A stretch of DNA of 30,740 bases, taken from the IMG/VR virus record IMGVR_UViG_3300031658_000065, positions 1 to 30,740 of that record. One strand, 5' to 3'. The DNA comes from a virus. Position numbers and translations under genes: made by a program. The notes beneath the pieces were generated by a model. That model was not told where the DNA came from and did not search any database. It saw only the letters and a program-made list of their open reading frames with translations. Positions 13,959 to 20,268 of the stretch are shown here, piece after piece; position 1 is the first letter of the stretch; every line of letters starts with the position of its first letter.

Positions 13959-15299
13959 TTAAAACTGTGCTTTGAGTGAAGCTATTAATTCGTTTTGCGT
14001 ACCTGCTTTTGACGCAATTGCTGTCATTACTTTTTCATCAATTGTGTTTTCAGCAATTAAATGTACAACTCTTACCGGTTTTTCCTGCCCTTGCCTGTGC
14101 AAACGCCCGTTGAATTGCTGATATAATTCAAGCGACCAGTTAAGCCCATACCACACAATCATTGAGCCGCCATGCTGGAGATTAAGCCCATGCCCAGCCG
14201 AAGCAGGATGAGCAAGTAACATCTTTATTTCGTTATTGTTCCAACGTTCAACAGCCAAACCTTTTTTATCCATGACAACCGCGTTAGGGAATTTCTCAAT
14301 TAACTTTGCAAGGTCAAACTTGTAGTTATACGCCACTAACATATTTTCATTAGGGTTTTCTTCTACCAACTCCGCGAGCGCGTCAAGTTTATGGTTATGG
14401 ATTGTAGTATATTTACCAGTATCATCAACATACATTGCGCCGTTAGCGTATTGAAGTAATTTATTTGCAAGTGTCGCCGCAGATAAGGCCGTTATTTTTT
14501 CACCACCAATATCAGCGATAAATTCTTTTTCAAGCGTCTTATATTGTTTTGCTTGTGCATTAGTTAATTGTATTAATTGCGTTGAATCAATTCGGTCTGG
14601 CATTGTAAGATAGTCGTCAGCTTTCATAGTCACAACAATGTCTGATAATTTGCGCTCTATCTTTTCGCCCGCATCGTGCATTGGTTCAAACTTATACCCC
14701 ATATAATCAGTGGTAAAATACCGTTGCTTGTAGGTTGTCATTGAACGGCCAAGACGAGTACCATCATCTAACAGCGTTATTTGCGCCCAAACATCTAAAA
14801 GCCCATTGGGTGACGGCGTGCCAGTGAGTTGCACCATTCTATCAATAAACGGGAACACTTTGCGTAATGCTTTAAACCGTTGGCTTTTACTTGATTTAAA
14901 AGAACTTGATTCATCGACCACCACCATATCAAACGGCCATTTTTTACCGTAAAACTCCACCAACCATTTCACGTTTTCGCGGTTAATAATATAGATGTCA
15001 GCAGTTCGGAGCAGTTGCGCCTGTCGTTCTTTAACCGAGCCAGTGCAAATTCTATAGGTTAAATGCCTTGTATGCTCCCATTGCATTAGCTCTTTATGCC
15101 ATGTGGTGTTAGCAACGCGTAACGGGGCTATGATTAATGTTTTATGAATGTCAAAGCTATCTGACAAATCAGCGATAGCGGTTAAACTGGTCAAGGTCTT
15201 GCCAAGTCCTAAATCCAACCATAAAGCGCACTTAGGAGTATGCTTTATGAATTCAACGCATTTGACTTGGTACGGGTGAAGCATTTCCCTAGTAAGCAT
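13959..15299 (-). CDS. SNF2-type (SF2) helicase/ATPase, 446 aa
   Basis: All main SF2/SNF2 motifs are visible: 'LHPYQVKCVEF' (about 7-17), Walker A 'DLGLGKT' (29-35), Walker B 'VVVDESSSFK' (126-135), motif III 'LTGTPSPN' (158-165), motif V 'GHGLNLQHG' and motif VI 'QFNGRLHRQGQ'. Similar phage proteins lie next to VRR-NUC nucleases in replication modules and are thought to act in recombination-linked replication or fork restart. The start at 15299 overlaps the nuclease stop by 11 bases; a longer frame from 15335 would run deeper into the nuclease. Confidence 0.9.
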   Translation of the reverse strand: MLTREMLHPYQVKCVEFIKHTPKCALWLDLGLGKTLTSLTAIADLSDSFDIHKTLIIAPLRVANTTWHKELMQWEHTRHLTYRICTGSVKERQAQLLRTADIYIINRENVKWLVEFYGKKWPFDMVVVDESSSFKSSKSQRFKALRKVFPFIDRMVQLTGTPSPNGLLDVWAQITLLDDGTRLGRSMTTYKQRYFTTDYMGYKFEPMHDAGEKIERKLSDIVVTMKADDYLTMPDRIDSTQLIQLTNAQAKQYKTLEKEFIADIGGEKITALSAATLANKLLQYANGAMYVDDTGKYTTIHNHKLDALAELVEENPNENMLVAYNYKFDLAKLIEKFPNAVVMDKKGLAVERWNNNEIKMLLAHPASAGHGLNLQHGGSMIVWYGLNWSLELYQQFNGRLHRQGQEKPVRVVHLIAENTIDEKVMTAIASKAGTQNELIASLKAQF

Positions 15300-15558
15300 T
15301 GAATATTTCCTTACCTTGTTTGATTGAGTCAACAACGTAAACTGGTATTAGTTGCTTGTTTAGTCTGTCGATTTGGTGTTGTTGAAGTTTTGACGGACTT
15401 TTCCCTAACTGCTTAAACTCAATTAGCAGTGTTGTGCCGTCGCGGAAATAAATGTGGTCTGGCACAGCGCGGTTTCCCGGTGACGTAAACTTATACGCAA
15501 TCCATCCTAAAAGCTCCGCATATTGAGACACTTTCTTTTCAATCACTGATTCAAGCAT
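15289..15558 (-). CDS. VRR-NUC nuclease, 88-89 aa
   Basis: The motif set 'GNRAVPDHIYFRDGTTLLIEFKQLGKSPSKLQ' in two parts (G..vPD, then EFK, then Q) is the PD-(D/E)XK core of the stand-alone VRR-NUC domain. These nucleases can cut branched DNA such as Holliday junctions. The start chosen, MLESVIEKK at 15558, has GGGGG seven bases upstream and overlaps the polymerase stop; the longer frame from 15576 begins inside the polymerase gene. It is paired with an SNF2 helicase, as in many phages. Confidence 0.88.
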   Translation of the reverse strand: MLESVIEKKVSQYAELLGWIAYKFTSPGNRAVPDHIYFRDGTTLLIEFKQLGKSPSKLQQHQIDRLNKQLIPVYVVDSIKQGKEIFNAY

Positions 15559-17287
15559 TGTTAACCCCCAAATCATTTAACAGCGAATACGCGTTCTCAA
15601 CGTACCATTGCCAATCAATATCAAGTGGCAGCGTGTCGGGCAAATCCATTAACGGTTTACAACCATCACTTTTAGGAACTTTATTACCATTTTTCTTGTA
15701 AGTTATCACTTCACCGTCAACGCTATGATAATAACGTATTGCGCCGCCGATTAAATCACCTTTAAATATAGCGCCGCCGGTAACTTTTCGCACGGTTAAA
15801 AACTTGGTGACATCATCACACGATTTTATGGTTTCTTCTATCGCAATATCTTTTGTTAGATAATCCATCACAGCCTCAACGCAAATATTGTTTGACGGGT
15901 TCTTCATTAATCCGCCGATAGCATAAGCGCCTTTACCTTTTACGCCGTTTTCTTTTACCGCAATGTAGTTGTTTACGTCACGGGCGTAGGTCGCTAAATA
16001 GGGAGTATACTCGTACTCATAACCCGATAGTAGTTCGCACTCAAATATTGCTGTTTCAATGGCAACCGAGTTAGTCCTATCGTAAATTACGTTAATGCCG
16101 TCAGTGTTTGCAGAGACAACTCGACCCCCTGCTCGGGTAACTTTTTCAATTGTCATTAACAGGAACAATTGGCCCGTAATGGTTGTTTGAATTAACAGCT
16201 CAGGGGAATAGAGGAATGAATAGTGTGATCCGAACTTCCCATAACTACCGTTTAACACGATTTTATAGGTTTGCGCTGTTCGTGGGTCAGACTTTTTAAC
16301 ACGCATTCGCGTTTCTTTGATGTCACTATATATAGATAAAAAACCTTTACCTAAATGCTCAGGGTAAAGCCCTTGCTCAATAATGATTGACGGGTACATT
16401 GATGCTATATCAAATTCGCCAAATAGTTGCTCGGCAGTTGGCTCAATCACTTGCTTCTTTTCTTGCGAGTGTAACCCGCCAATTCCGAATTTGTATTTCG
16501 CGCCGTTAAACTCAACTGCCTTGTTTAGTTCTTCGGGCATTTTTGGCTTTCCTGCATCAGACACTTCAAACGTGCAATCAATAACCTTTTTTAACATTTC
16601 GTTAAATTCAGGCGATTCAAATTCTACCCAATCGGGCAATCTATATTTGAAAGGTAAAACCTGCGCTTGTCGTTTACCAACACGAACACCTTTAGCAGTT
16701 AGGTATGAGCGAAATAATGCTTCGGCAATTTGAGCATCAGACTTTGAACGCAAGTCAACGCTATATTCTTTTGATAATTCTGAGCGAAGTTTAATGTCTT
16801 TTTCTATTGCTAGATATAACTCTTTTGTTGTTACTAAATCATTCACGCAGTAATCGCGCAGAAGCTTTCGTTGATTTGGGGATATAGAAGCGCTTGGCTC
16901 AATTGGCAGGTCCTGCAATTTCTCGCACTTTAATCGCCCACCATATATTTTTAAGCTAGTCATAACACCGGGCGCTGGCTCTTTAACATCTATATGATTA
17001 CATTCTGGCTTTTCCATGCCCCACGTTTTAGCGCCACCAATGATTGAGTCAGATAGCCGCTTTAGTTGCTCGTTATCAGCGCCACAAAGTGCGAGTTGTA
17101 ACATCGGCATGTCATAATGATTGCCGTTAAAGGTTATTATCAAACCTTTATCTAATATTTTACGAACACCTTTAACATCTAGCGGGCATCCGTCGAAAAT
17201 CTCAAAATGTTTTATTGCGCCATCTTCGCGTAAAAAGCTAATTAGCCAGTAATCAATATAACATTCAATGTCAGCGTAGTATTTCAT
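15551..17287 (-). CDS. Family B DNA polymerase with 3'-5' exonuclease, 578 aa
   Basis: Exonuclease motifs: ExoI 'YADIECY' (D6, E8), ExoII 'NGNHYD' (about 54-59) and ExoIII 'YCVND' (Y146, D150). Polymerase motifs: A 'FDIASMYPSI' (D293), B 'KIVLNGSYG' (K342, N346, Y349) and C 'SANTDGI' (D396). Motif C has Asn in place of the usual first Asp, and Gly for Ser. Only 49 residues separate motif A Asp from motif B Lys, too few for the TPR2-type insertion of phi29-like protein-primed enzymes, so it probably uses RNA/DNA primers from the PrimPol. Its gene follows an apparent terminator after the ssDNA-binding protein. Confidence 0.9.
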   Translation of the reverse strand: MKYYADIECYIDYWLISFLREDGAIKHFEIFDGCPLDVKGVRKILDKGLIITFNGNHYDMPMLQLALCGADNEQLKRLSDSIIGGAKTWGMEKPECNHIDVKEPAPGVMTSLKIYGGRLKCEKLQDLPIEPSASISPNQRKLLRDYCVNDLVTTKELYLAIEKDIKLRSELSKEYSVDLRSKSDAQIAEALFRSYLTAKGVRVGKRQAQVLPFKYRLPDWVEFESPEFNEMLKKVIDCTFEVSDAGKPKMPEELNKAVEFNGAKYKFGIGGLHSQEKKQVIEPTAEQLFGEFDIASMYPSIIIEQGLYPEHLGKGFLSIYSDIKETRMRVKKSDPRTAQTYKIVLNGSYGKFGSHYSFLYSPELLIQTTITGQLFLLMTIEKVTRAGGRVVSANTDGINVIYDRTNSVAIETAIFECELLSGYEYEYTPYLATYARDVNNYIAVKENGVKGKGAYAIGGLMKNPSNNICVEAVMDYLTKDIAIEETIKSCDDVTKFLTVRKVTGGAIFKGDLIGGAIRYYHSVDGEVITYKKNGNKVPKSDGCKPLMDLPDTLPLDIDWQWYVENAYSLLNDLGVNNA

Positions 17288-17293
17288 AGTAAT

Positions 17294-17317
17294 AAAAAAG
17301 GGGCGTTAACGCCCCTT
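17294..17317 (-). terminator. Leftward terminator/attenuator between ssDNA-binding protein and polymerase
   Basis: The 20-bp palindrome at 17298-17317 (arms AAGGGGCG and CGCCCCTT around TTAA) is followed on the minus strand by six T (17299-17294). It lies after the ssDNA-binding protein gene and 11 bases before the polymerase start, so it should cut most transcripts there. Confidence 0.82.
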
Positions 17318-17344
17318 ATCCTTTTTGTTGTTCGTTATTTGTTT

Positions 17345-17866
17345 TTAGAAATCATCGTTATCACTGGCAAGGTCGCCGTAATCTTCAAAATCACTACTAG
17401 GGTCAGAAGAACCACCAAAGCGTTCACCAGCTTTAATGTATTGAACACCATTGAGGCTAGCGTTAACACGTTGGCCGTAAGTGTTATCTTGCAACCATAA
17501 ATTGATTGAAGCACTTATGATGTCGCCCCCTTGCATGTCGCAGGTTTCAATATCAAGTAATTCTTTACGAACATTGTAGATAGGTATAATCTTATTTGAT
17601 GTTGCTTTGATTGTATAGTGTCCGACGTATTCTTCACGACCTGAAACATCACCATCTTTAAGGCATATTTTATCGTCAGGTATTGCCTTGCTTGACTCAG
17701 ATTTCATTGATTCAATGTCAGCTTTAATTTGAGTGATTAACTCAGCGTTTTTCTCTTTATGAAGCATGATAGTAACTTCACGTTTACCATCAGGGCCAAA
17801 CTTGGTATTGGCTTTGAAAACGTGAGGGAATGAACATACAACTTCTTTAGCTACGAATTTACTCAT
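17345..17866 (-). CDS. ssDNA-binding protein (DUF2815, T7 gp2.5-like), copy 1, 173 aa
   Basis: The N-terminus 'VAKEVVCSFPHVFKANTKFGPDG' and the core 'DIISASINLWLQDNTYGQRVNASLNGVQYIK' match the DUF2815 group of OB-fold single-strand binding proteins. The C-terminus is acidic and ends in an aromatic residue ('DFEDYGDLASDNDDF'), as in gp2.5, where this tail contacts polymerase and helicase. It probably coats ssDNA during replication. AGGAAG precedes the ATG. It has its own promoter (17930-17958) and terminator, so it should be expressed more than its neighbours. Confidence 0.87.
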   Translation of the reverse strand: MSKFVAKEVVCSFPHVFKANTKFGPDGKREVTIMLHKEKNAELITQIKADIESMKSESSKAIPDDKICLKDGDVSGREEYVGHYTIKATSNKIIPIYNVRKELLDIETCDMQGGDIISASINLWLQDNTYGQRVNASLNGVQYIKAGERFGGSSDPSSDFEDYGDLASDNDDF

Positions 17867-17898
17867 TTTATTTCTTCCTGTTTTGGATTTTAGTTTTT

Positions 17899-17926
17899 AA
17901 TCAGACAGCGGTTTTGCTGCCTGATT
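17899..17926 (-). promoter_or_regulatory. Hairpin at the 5' end of the ssDNA-binding protein mRNA
   Basis: On the minus strand AATCAGGCAGC and GCTGTCTGATT pair over 11 bp with one G-U and a six-base loop. The predicted transcript start (about 17923) falls at its first arm. No U run follows on that strand, so it is not a clear terminator. A stabilising 5' hairpin for an abundant mRNA is one possibility. Confidence 0.5.
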
Positions 17927-17938
17927 TGTAATTTACAA
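17926..17938. promoter_or_regulatory. Operator-like palindrome, copy 1
   Basis: TTGTAATTTACAA is a 13-bp palindrome (6-base arms around T). The same 13-mer occurs at 20011-20023. Here it covers the -10 box of the promoter for the first ssDNA-binding protein gene. Confidence 0.7.
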
Positions 17939-17958
17939 CGTTAGCTTTAAACTGTCAA
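17930..17958 (-). promoter_or_regulatory. Leftward promoter for ssDNA-binding protein copy 1
   Basis: On the minus strand, a perfect -35 TTGACA (17958-17953) lies 17 bases before TAAATT (17935-17930). The -10 box sits inside the operator-like palindrome, so a bound repressor would block it. Confidence 0.72.
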
Positions 17959-17959
17959 G

Positions 17960-18469
17960 CTAAAATTCACATTCATTTTCATTTTCTTCAAAATCTTCAA
18001 ACGCCGCTTTCGCATCCATATCATTACGGCTAGGTGCTTCAAGCAATTTAACAGCGTGAACATTTGCACGTACTGCTTTACCGTACGAATTGTCTTGAAA
18101 CCAGTAAGATACTTGGGCGAGTACCGTTGCACCTTTAACAATCATATCCGCCGCTTGAGCGTTACTCATGTTATTGTTATCAGCGTCAATACAAGCGACA
18201 GGTTTGCTTGATGTTAGCTTTAATACATAACCGTCGGAGTTAAACGCGAACGACGTTGTATCACCATCATAGAGATTGGTATTCGCGCCATCATAGTTAA
18301 ATGTTGCAGAGAACCCACAGTCATTGGGTATTGATTCCGATAGCGCTTTTTTAGTCACTTTTAAGGTGGGGCTGTTTTTAGCAATGACAATCTCCGCCCC
18401 ATACTTACCGTACATGTTAGGTTGGGTTAAGTGCGGAAAGTTTATTTTACCTTTAATCATGTGTTTCAT
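17960..18469 (-). CDS. ssDNA-binding protein paralogue (DUF2815-like), copy 2, 169 aa
   Basis: The protein shares with copy 1 the block 'SYWFQDNSYGKAVRANVHAVKLLEA' (copy 1: 'NLWLQDNTYGQRVNASLNGVQYI') and a long acidic, aromatic-ended tail ('AFEDFEENENECEF'). The N-terminus 'MIKGKINFPHLTQPNMYGKYGAEIVI' aligns with the first OB-fold strand region. Two such proteins in one 30-kb phage suggests division of labour, for example replication and recombination annealing. The gene is 11 bases downstream of the nuclease gene. Confidence 0.8.
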   Translation of the reverse strand: MKHMIKGKINFPHLTQPNMYGKYGAEIVIAKNSPTLKVTKKALSESIPNDCGFSATFNYDGANTNLYDGDTTSFAFNSDGYVLKLTSSKPVACIDADNNNMSNAQAADMIVKGATVLAQVSYWFQDNSYGKAVRANVHAVKLLEAPSRNDMDAKAAFEDFEENENECEF

Positions 18470-18480
18470 ATTTATACCCT

Positions 18481-19605
18481 TTAAAAGTCGTTTTTAGTTA
18501 ATTCGTTATTTAGCTCAATTATTGATTTACGCTTATCACTTTCTTTAGCGATTGACGTTTTACCGCGAGGCTTTATCACCAATTGCGCGAACTCTTTAAA
18601 ATCATCTTTACCAATTAGCTTTTCCGCTTGTGTTGGTGAAATGAGTTTGTGCGTATAAAGGTTATCGCCCAATTGATTTTGCAATAGGGCAATTGTTTGC
18701 GATTCATCACCCCACCGTCTTGTGCCTCGACCTTCGACAAGCTTAAAACCCGTAATGGTTTTACCTTGGCTCATATCTTCAAACGCTTTTAACTCAACTG
18801 ATTTCAGCCACGCCTCAATTAATGATTTGTAGGGTAATATGTCAGCGGGGTTAACTTCATCGACTACCGGTAACTCCTGATAGTTGGCGAAGTCGTTTTT
18901 GATAACATCTTGTGTCACTCGCAACAGTTCTTGGCAGTTGGGTTTATGAGCGCACCATTGGCACTGTTTATCACCTGCCGCAAGTTCACCATTACCCGAT
19001 AACGCCTCATTAGCGCGACGGGTAACAAACTCGCCCCACGTTAAAAGGTCGTCGGTAGTGATTGACCAACTAGATATATTATTGGTGCGTGGTTGGTAGA
19101 TGTGCAAAGTAAAGGATTCAATATCATAAATGAATCCGTATTCTTGAAGCACTCCGAGCGCGTAAAGTTTTAACTGTGAGTTGTCTTCCGCATCAACTGA
19201 AATACCACGACCATATTTAAGGTCAACAATATCAACGTGGCTATCATTGATGATTATTGTGTCAGATGTTCCGAAACCTTCTGGCACATAATCGCTAAAT
19301 GATACGCGCTGCTCAATCATTAGTTCACCACCAAGGGCGCGAATATAATCAACATAACCATTAATGTATTCAGCCATTTCAGCGTCAACGGTTATTTTAG
19401 GGGCATCTTTTAGGTTTTTACCAATATAGCTTTCTGGCGCGTTACCAGTGCTAAGGCAAATTTCCCCTAACTCATGGGCACAAGTTCCTTCTTCGGCTGC
19501 GGCTGACGTTCTATTAGGGTAACTGCTAGATAATCTTACAGAACCCGGACAGAGCAACCAACGTGAGGATGAACTTGCTGATAACTTAGCGTGAGCGATA
19601 ACCAT
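18481..19605 (-). CDS. RecB/Cas4-like nuclease (DUF2800), 374 aa
   Basis: The protein opens 'HAKLSASSSSRWLLCPGS', the usual DUF2800 start. Nuclease residues are H44-E45 ('CAHELGE'), D115 ('FGTSDT'), D128-L-K130 ('VDIVDLKYG') and Q144-x3-Y148 ('QLKLY'), the PD-(D/E)XK core of RecB-type exonucleases. C19 plus C215-x2-C218-x5-C224 ('CQWCAHKPNC') match the four-Cys iron-sulfur layout of AddB/Cas4 enzymes. It probably resects DNA ends for recombination with the two ssDNA-binding proteins. It lies one base after the preceding gene in the operon. Confidence 0.87.
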   Translation of the reverse strand: MVIAHAKLSASSSSRWLLCPGSVRLSSSYPNRTSAAAEEGTCAHELGEICLSTGNAPESYIGKNLKDAPKITVDAEMAEYINGYVDYIRALGGELMIEQRVSFSDYVPEGFGTSDTIIINDSHVDIVDLKYGRGISVDAEDNSQLKLYALGVLQEYGFIYDIESFTLHIYQPRTNNISSWSITTDDLLTWGEFVTRRANEALSGNGELAAGDKQCQWCAHKPNCQELLRVTQDVIKNDFANYQELPVVDEVNPADILPYKSLIEAWLKSVELKAFEDMSQGKTITGFKLVEGRGTRRWGDESQTIALLQNQLGDNLYTHKLISPTQAEKLIGKDDFKEFAQLVIKPRGKTSIAKESDKRKSIIELNNELTKNDF

Positions 19606-19606
19606 G

Positions 19607-19960
19607 TTATAACTCCGCTTTAAGCTTAGTCATAACAACTTCAATCTCACTATCTTTAACGTCAGAAGCTTTTGTCGCCCCTGCTGCGTTTAAAATACCT
19701 TTAGCCAATAGCTTGCCACCGCTAACGCTACGAGATAGTTCAAGGCACAATGCTTTTATATCATCGGTTGTTGAAGGTATTACGGTTGGTTTTAGTGGTT
19801 TTAGTGGCGTTGCTGTTGGTGTTGGTGTGTCATGCACGGGTTTTACCGTTTCGTGTGCAGGTTCTTTTAATGATATTACTTCATTAGTTGCCAAGTTCAT
19901 TGACGCGGTTAATGCTTCAATTGCTAGGGTTAATGCTTCAATTTTATTTTCAAGTGACAT
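19607..19960 (-). CDS. Hypothetical protein with coiled coil and Pro/Thr linker, 117 aa
   Basis: Residues 1-30 form a heptad helix ('NKIEALTLAIEALTASMNLA'). Residues about 33-65 are a linker rich in Pro and Thr ('PVHDTPTPTATPLKPLKP'), and the rest is a compact helical domain ('DIKALCLELSRSVSGG', 'ASDVKDSEIEVVMTKLKAEL'). It leads the leftward replication operon and adjoins the DUF2800 nuclease, so it may act with it. It may be a multimer-forming DNA or protein adaptor, but no family is recognised. Confidence 0.65.
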   Translation of the reverse strand: MSLENKIEALTLAIEALTASMNLATNEVISLKEPAHETVKPVHDTPTPTATPLKPLKPTVIPSTTDDIKALCLELSRSVSGGKLLAKGILNAAGATKASDVKDSEIEVVMTKLKAEL

Positions 19961-20010
19961 ATTTATTATCCTTTATATGTGTTTAATCAATTATTTTTGC
20001 GTAATCGCAG

Positions 20011-20023
20011 TTGTAATTTACAA
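20011..20023. promoter_or_regulatory. Operator-like palindrome, copy 2
   Basis: The same 13-bp TTGTAATTTACAA as at 17926-17938. It lies in the 110-bp region between the leftward replication operon and the rightward Cro-like gene, so one repressor could control both directions. Confidence 0.7.
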
Positions 20024-20043
20024 TCAAATGCTTAATAATGCAA
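20015..20043 (-). promoter_or_regulatory. Leftward replication operon promoter
   Basis: On the minus strand TTGCAT (20043-20038) and TAAATT (20020-20015) are 17 bases apart. The -10 box sits at the same place in the palindrome as in the 17930-17958 promoter. The -35 match is weak; the identical geometry at two sites is the main support. Confidence 0.55.
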
Positions 20044-20070
20044 GTTCTTTAACATCACAAGGCAAAATAA

Positions 20071-20268
20071 ATGATTGATGACATGGCGTTATTACTGACA
20101 GAGTACAATTTTAACAAATCGGAGTTAGCGAGGCGGCTAGGTGTTTCACCGCAAGCCATTGCTAACAGTTATGATAACGGATTTTTCAGTTATTCGCTGG
20201 CAATACAAATTGAAAAACTAACTAATGGTAAATATAAGGCGGTTAACTTATGCAAAAATTCCCTTTAA
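20071..20268 (+). CDS. Cro-like HTH repressor, 65 aa
   Basis: 'NKSELARRLGVSPQAIANSYDNGFF' is a helix-turn-helix of the Cro/YdaS type, followed by 'YSLAIQIEKLTNGKYKAVNLC', the 'A..IE.lT.G...a..l' segment usual in that family. AAGG at 20059-20062 lies eight bases before ATG 20071. The protein probably binds TTGTAATTTACAA at 20011-20023, controlling the divergent promoters including its own. It overlaps the next gene by 19 bases, so repressor and replication initiator are translated together. The target is inferred from context. Confidence 0.8.
   Translation: MIDDMALLLTEYNFNKSELARRLGVSPQAIANSYDNGFFSYSLAIQIEKLTNGKYKAVNLCKNSL

Noticed and set aside
16383-16733. 116-codon plus-strand frame opposite the polymerase
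   Set aside because: The opposite strand holds the polymerase residues between exonuclease and motif A; the plus-strand product is Ser/Cys-rich low-quality sequence.
17899-17926. Terminator after the second ssDNA-binding protein gene
   Set aside because: The hairpin is followed by A, not U, on the minus strand, and the transcript from the 17930-17958 promoter would begin in its first arm.
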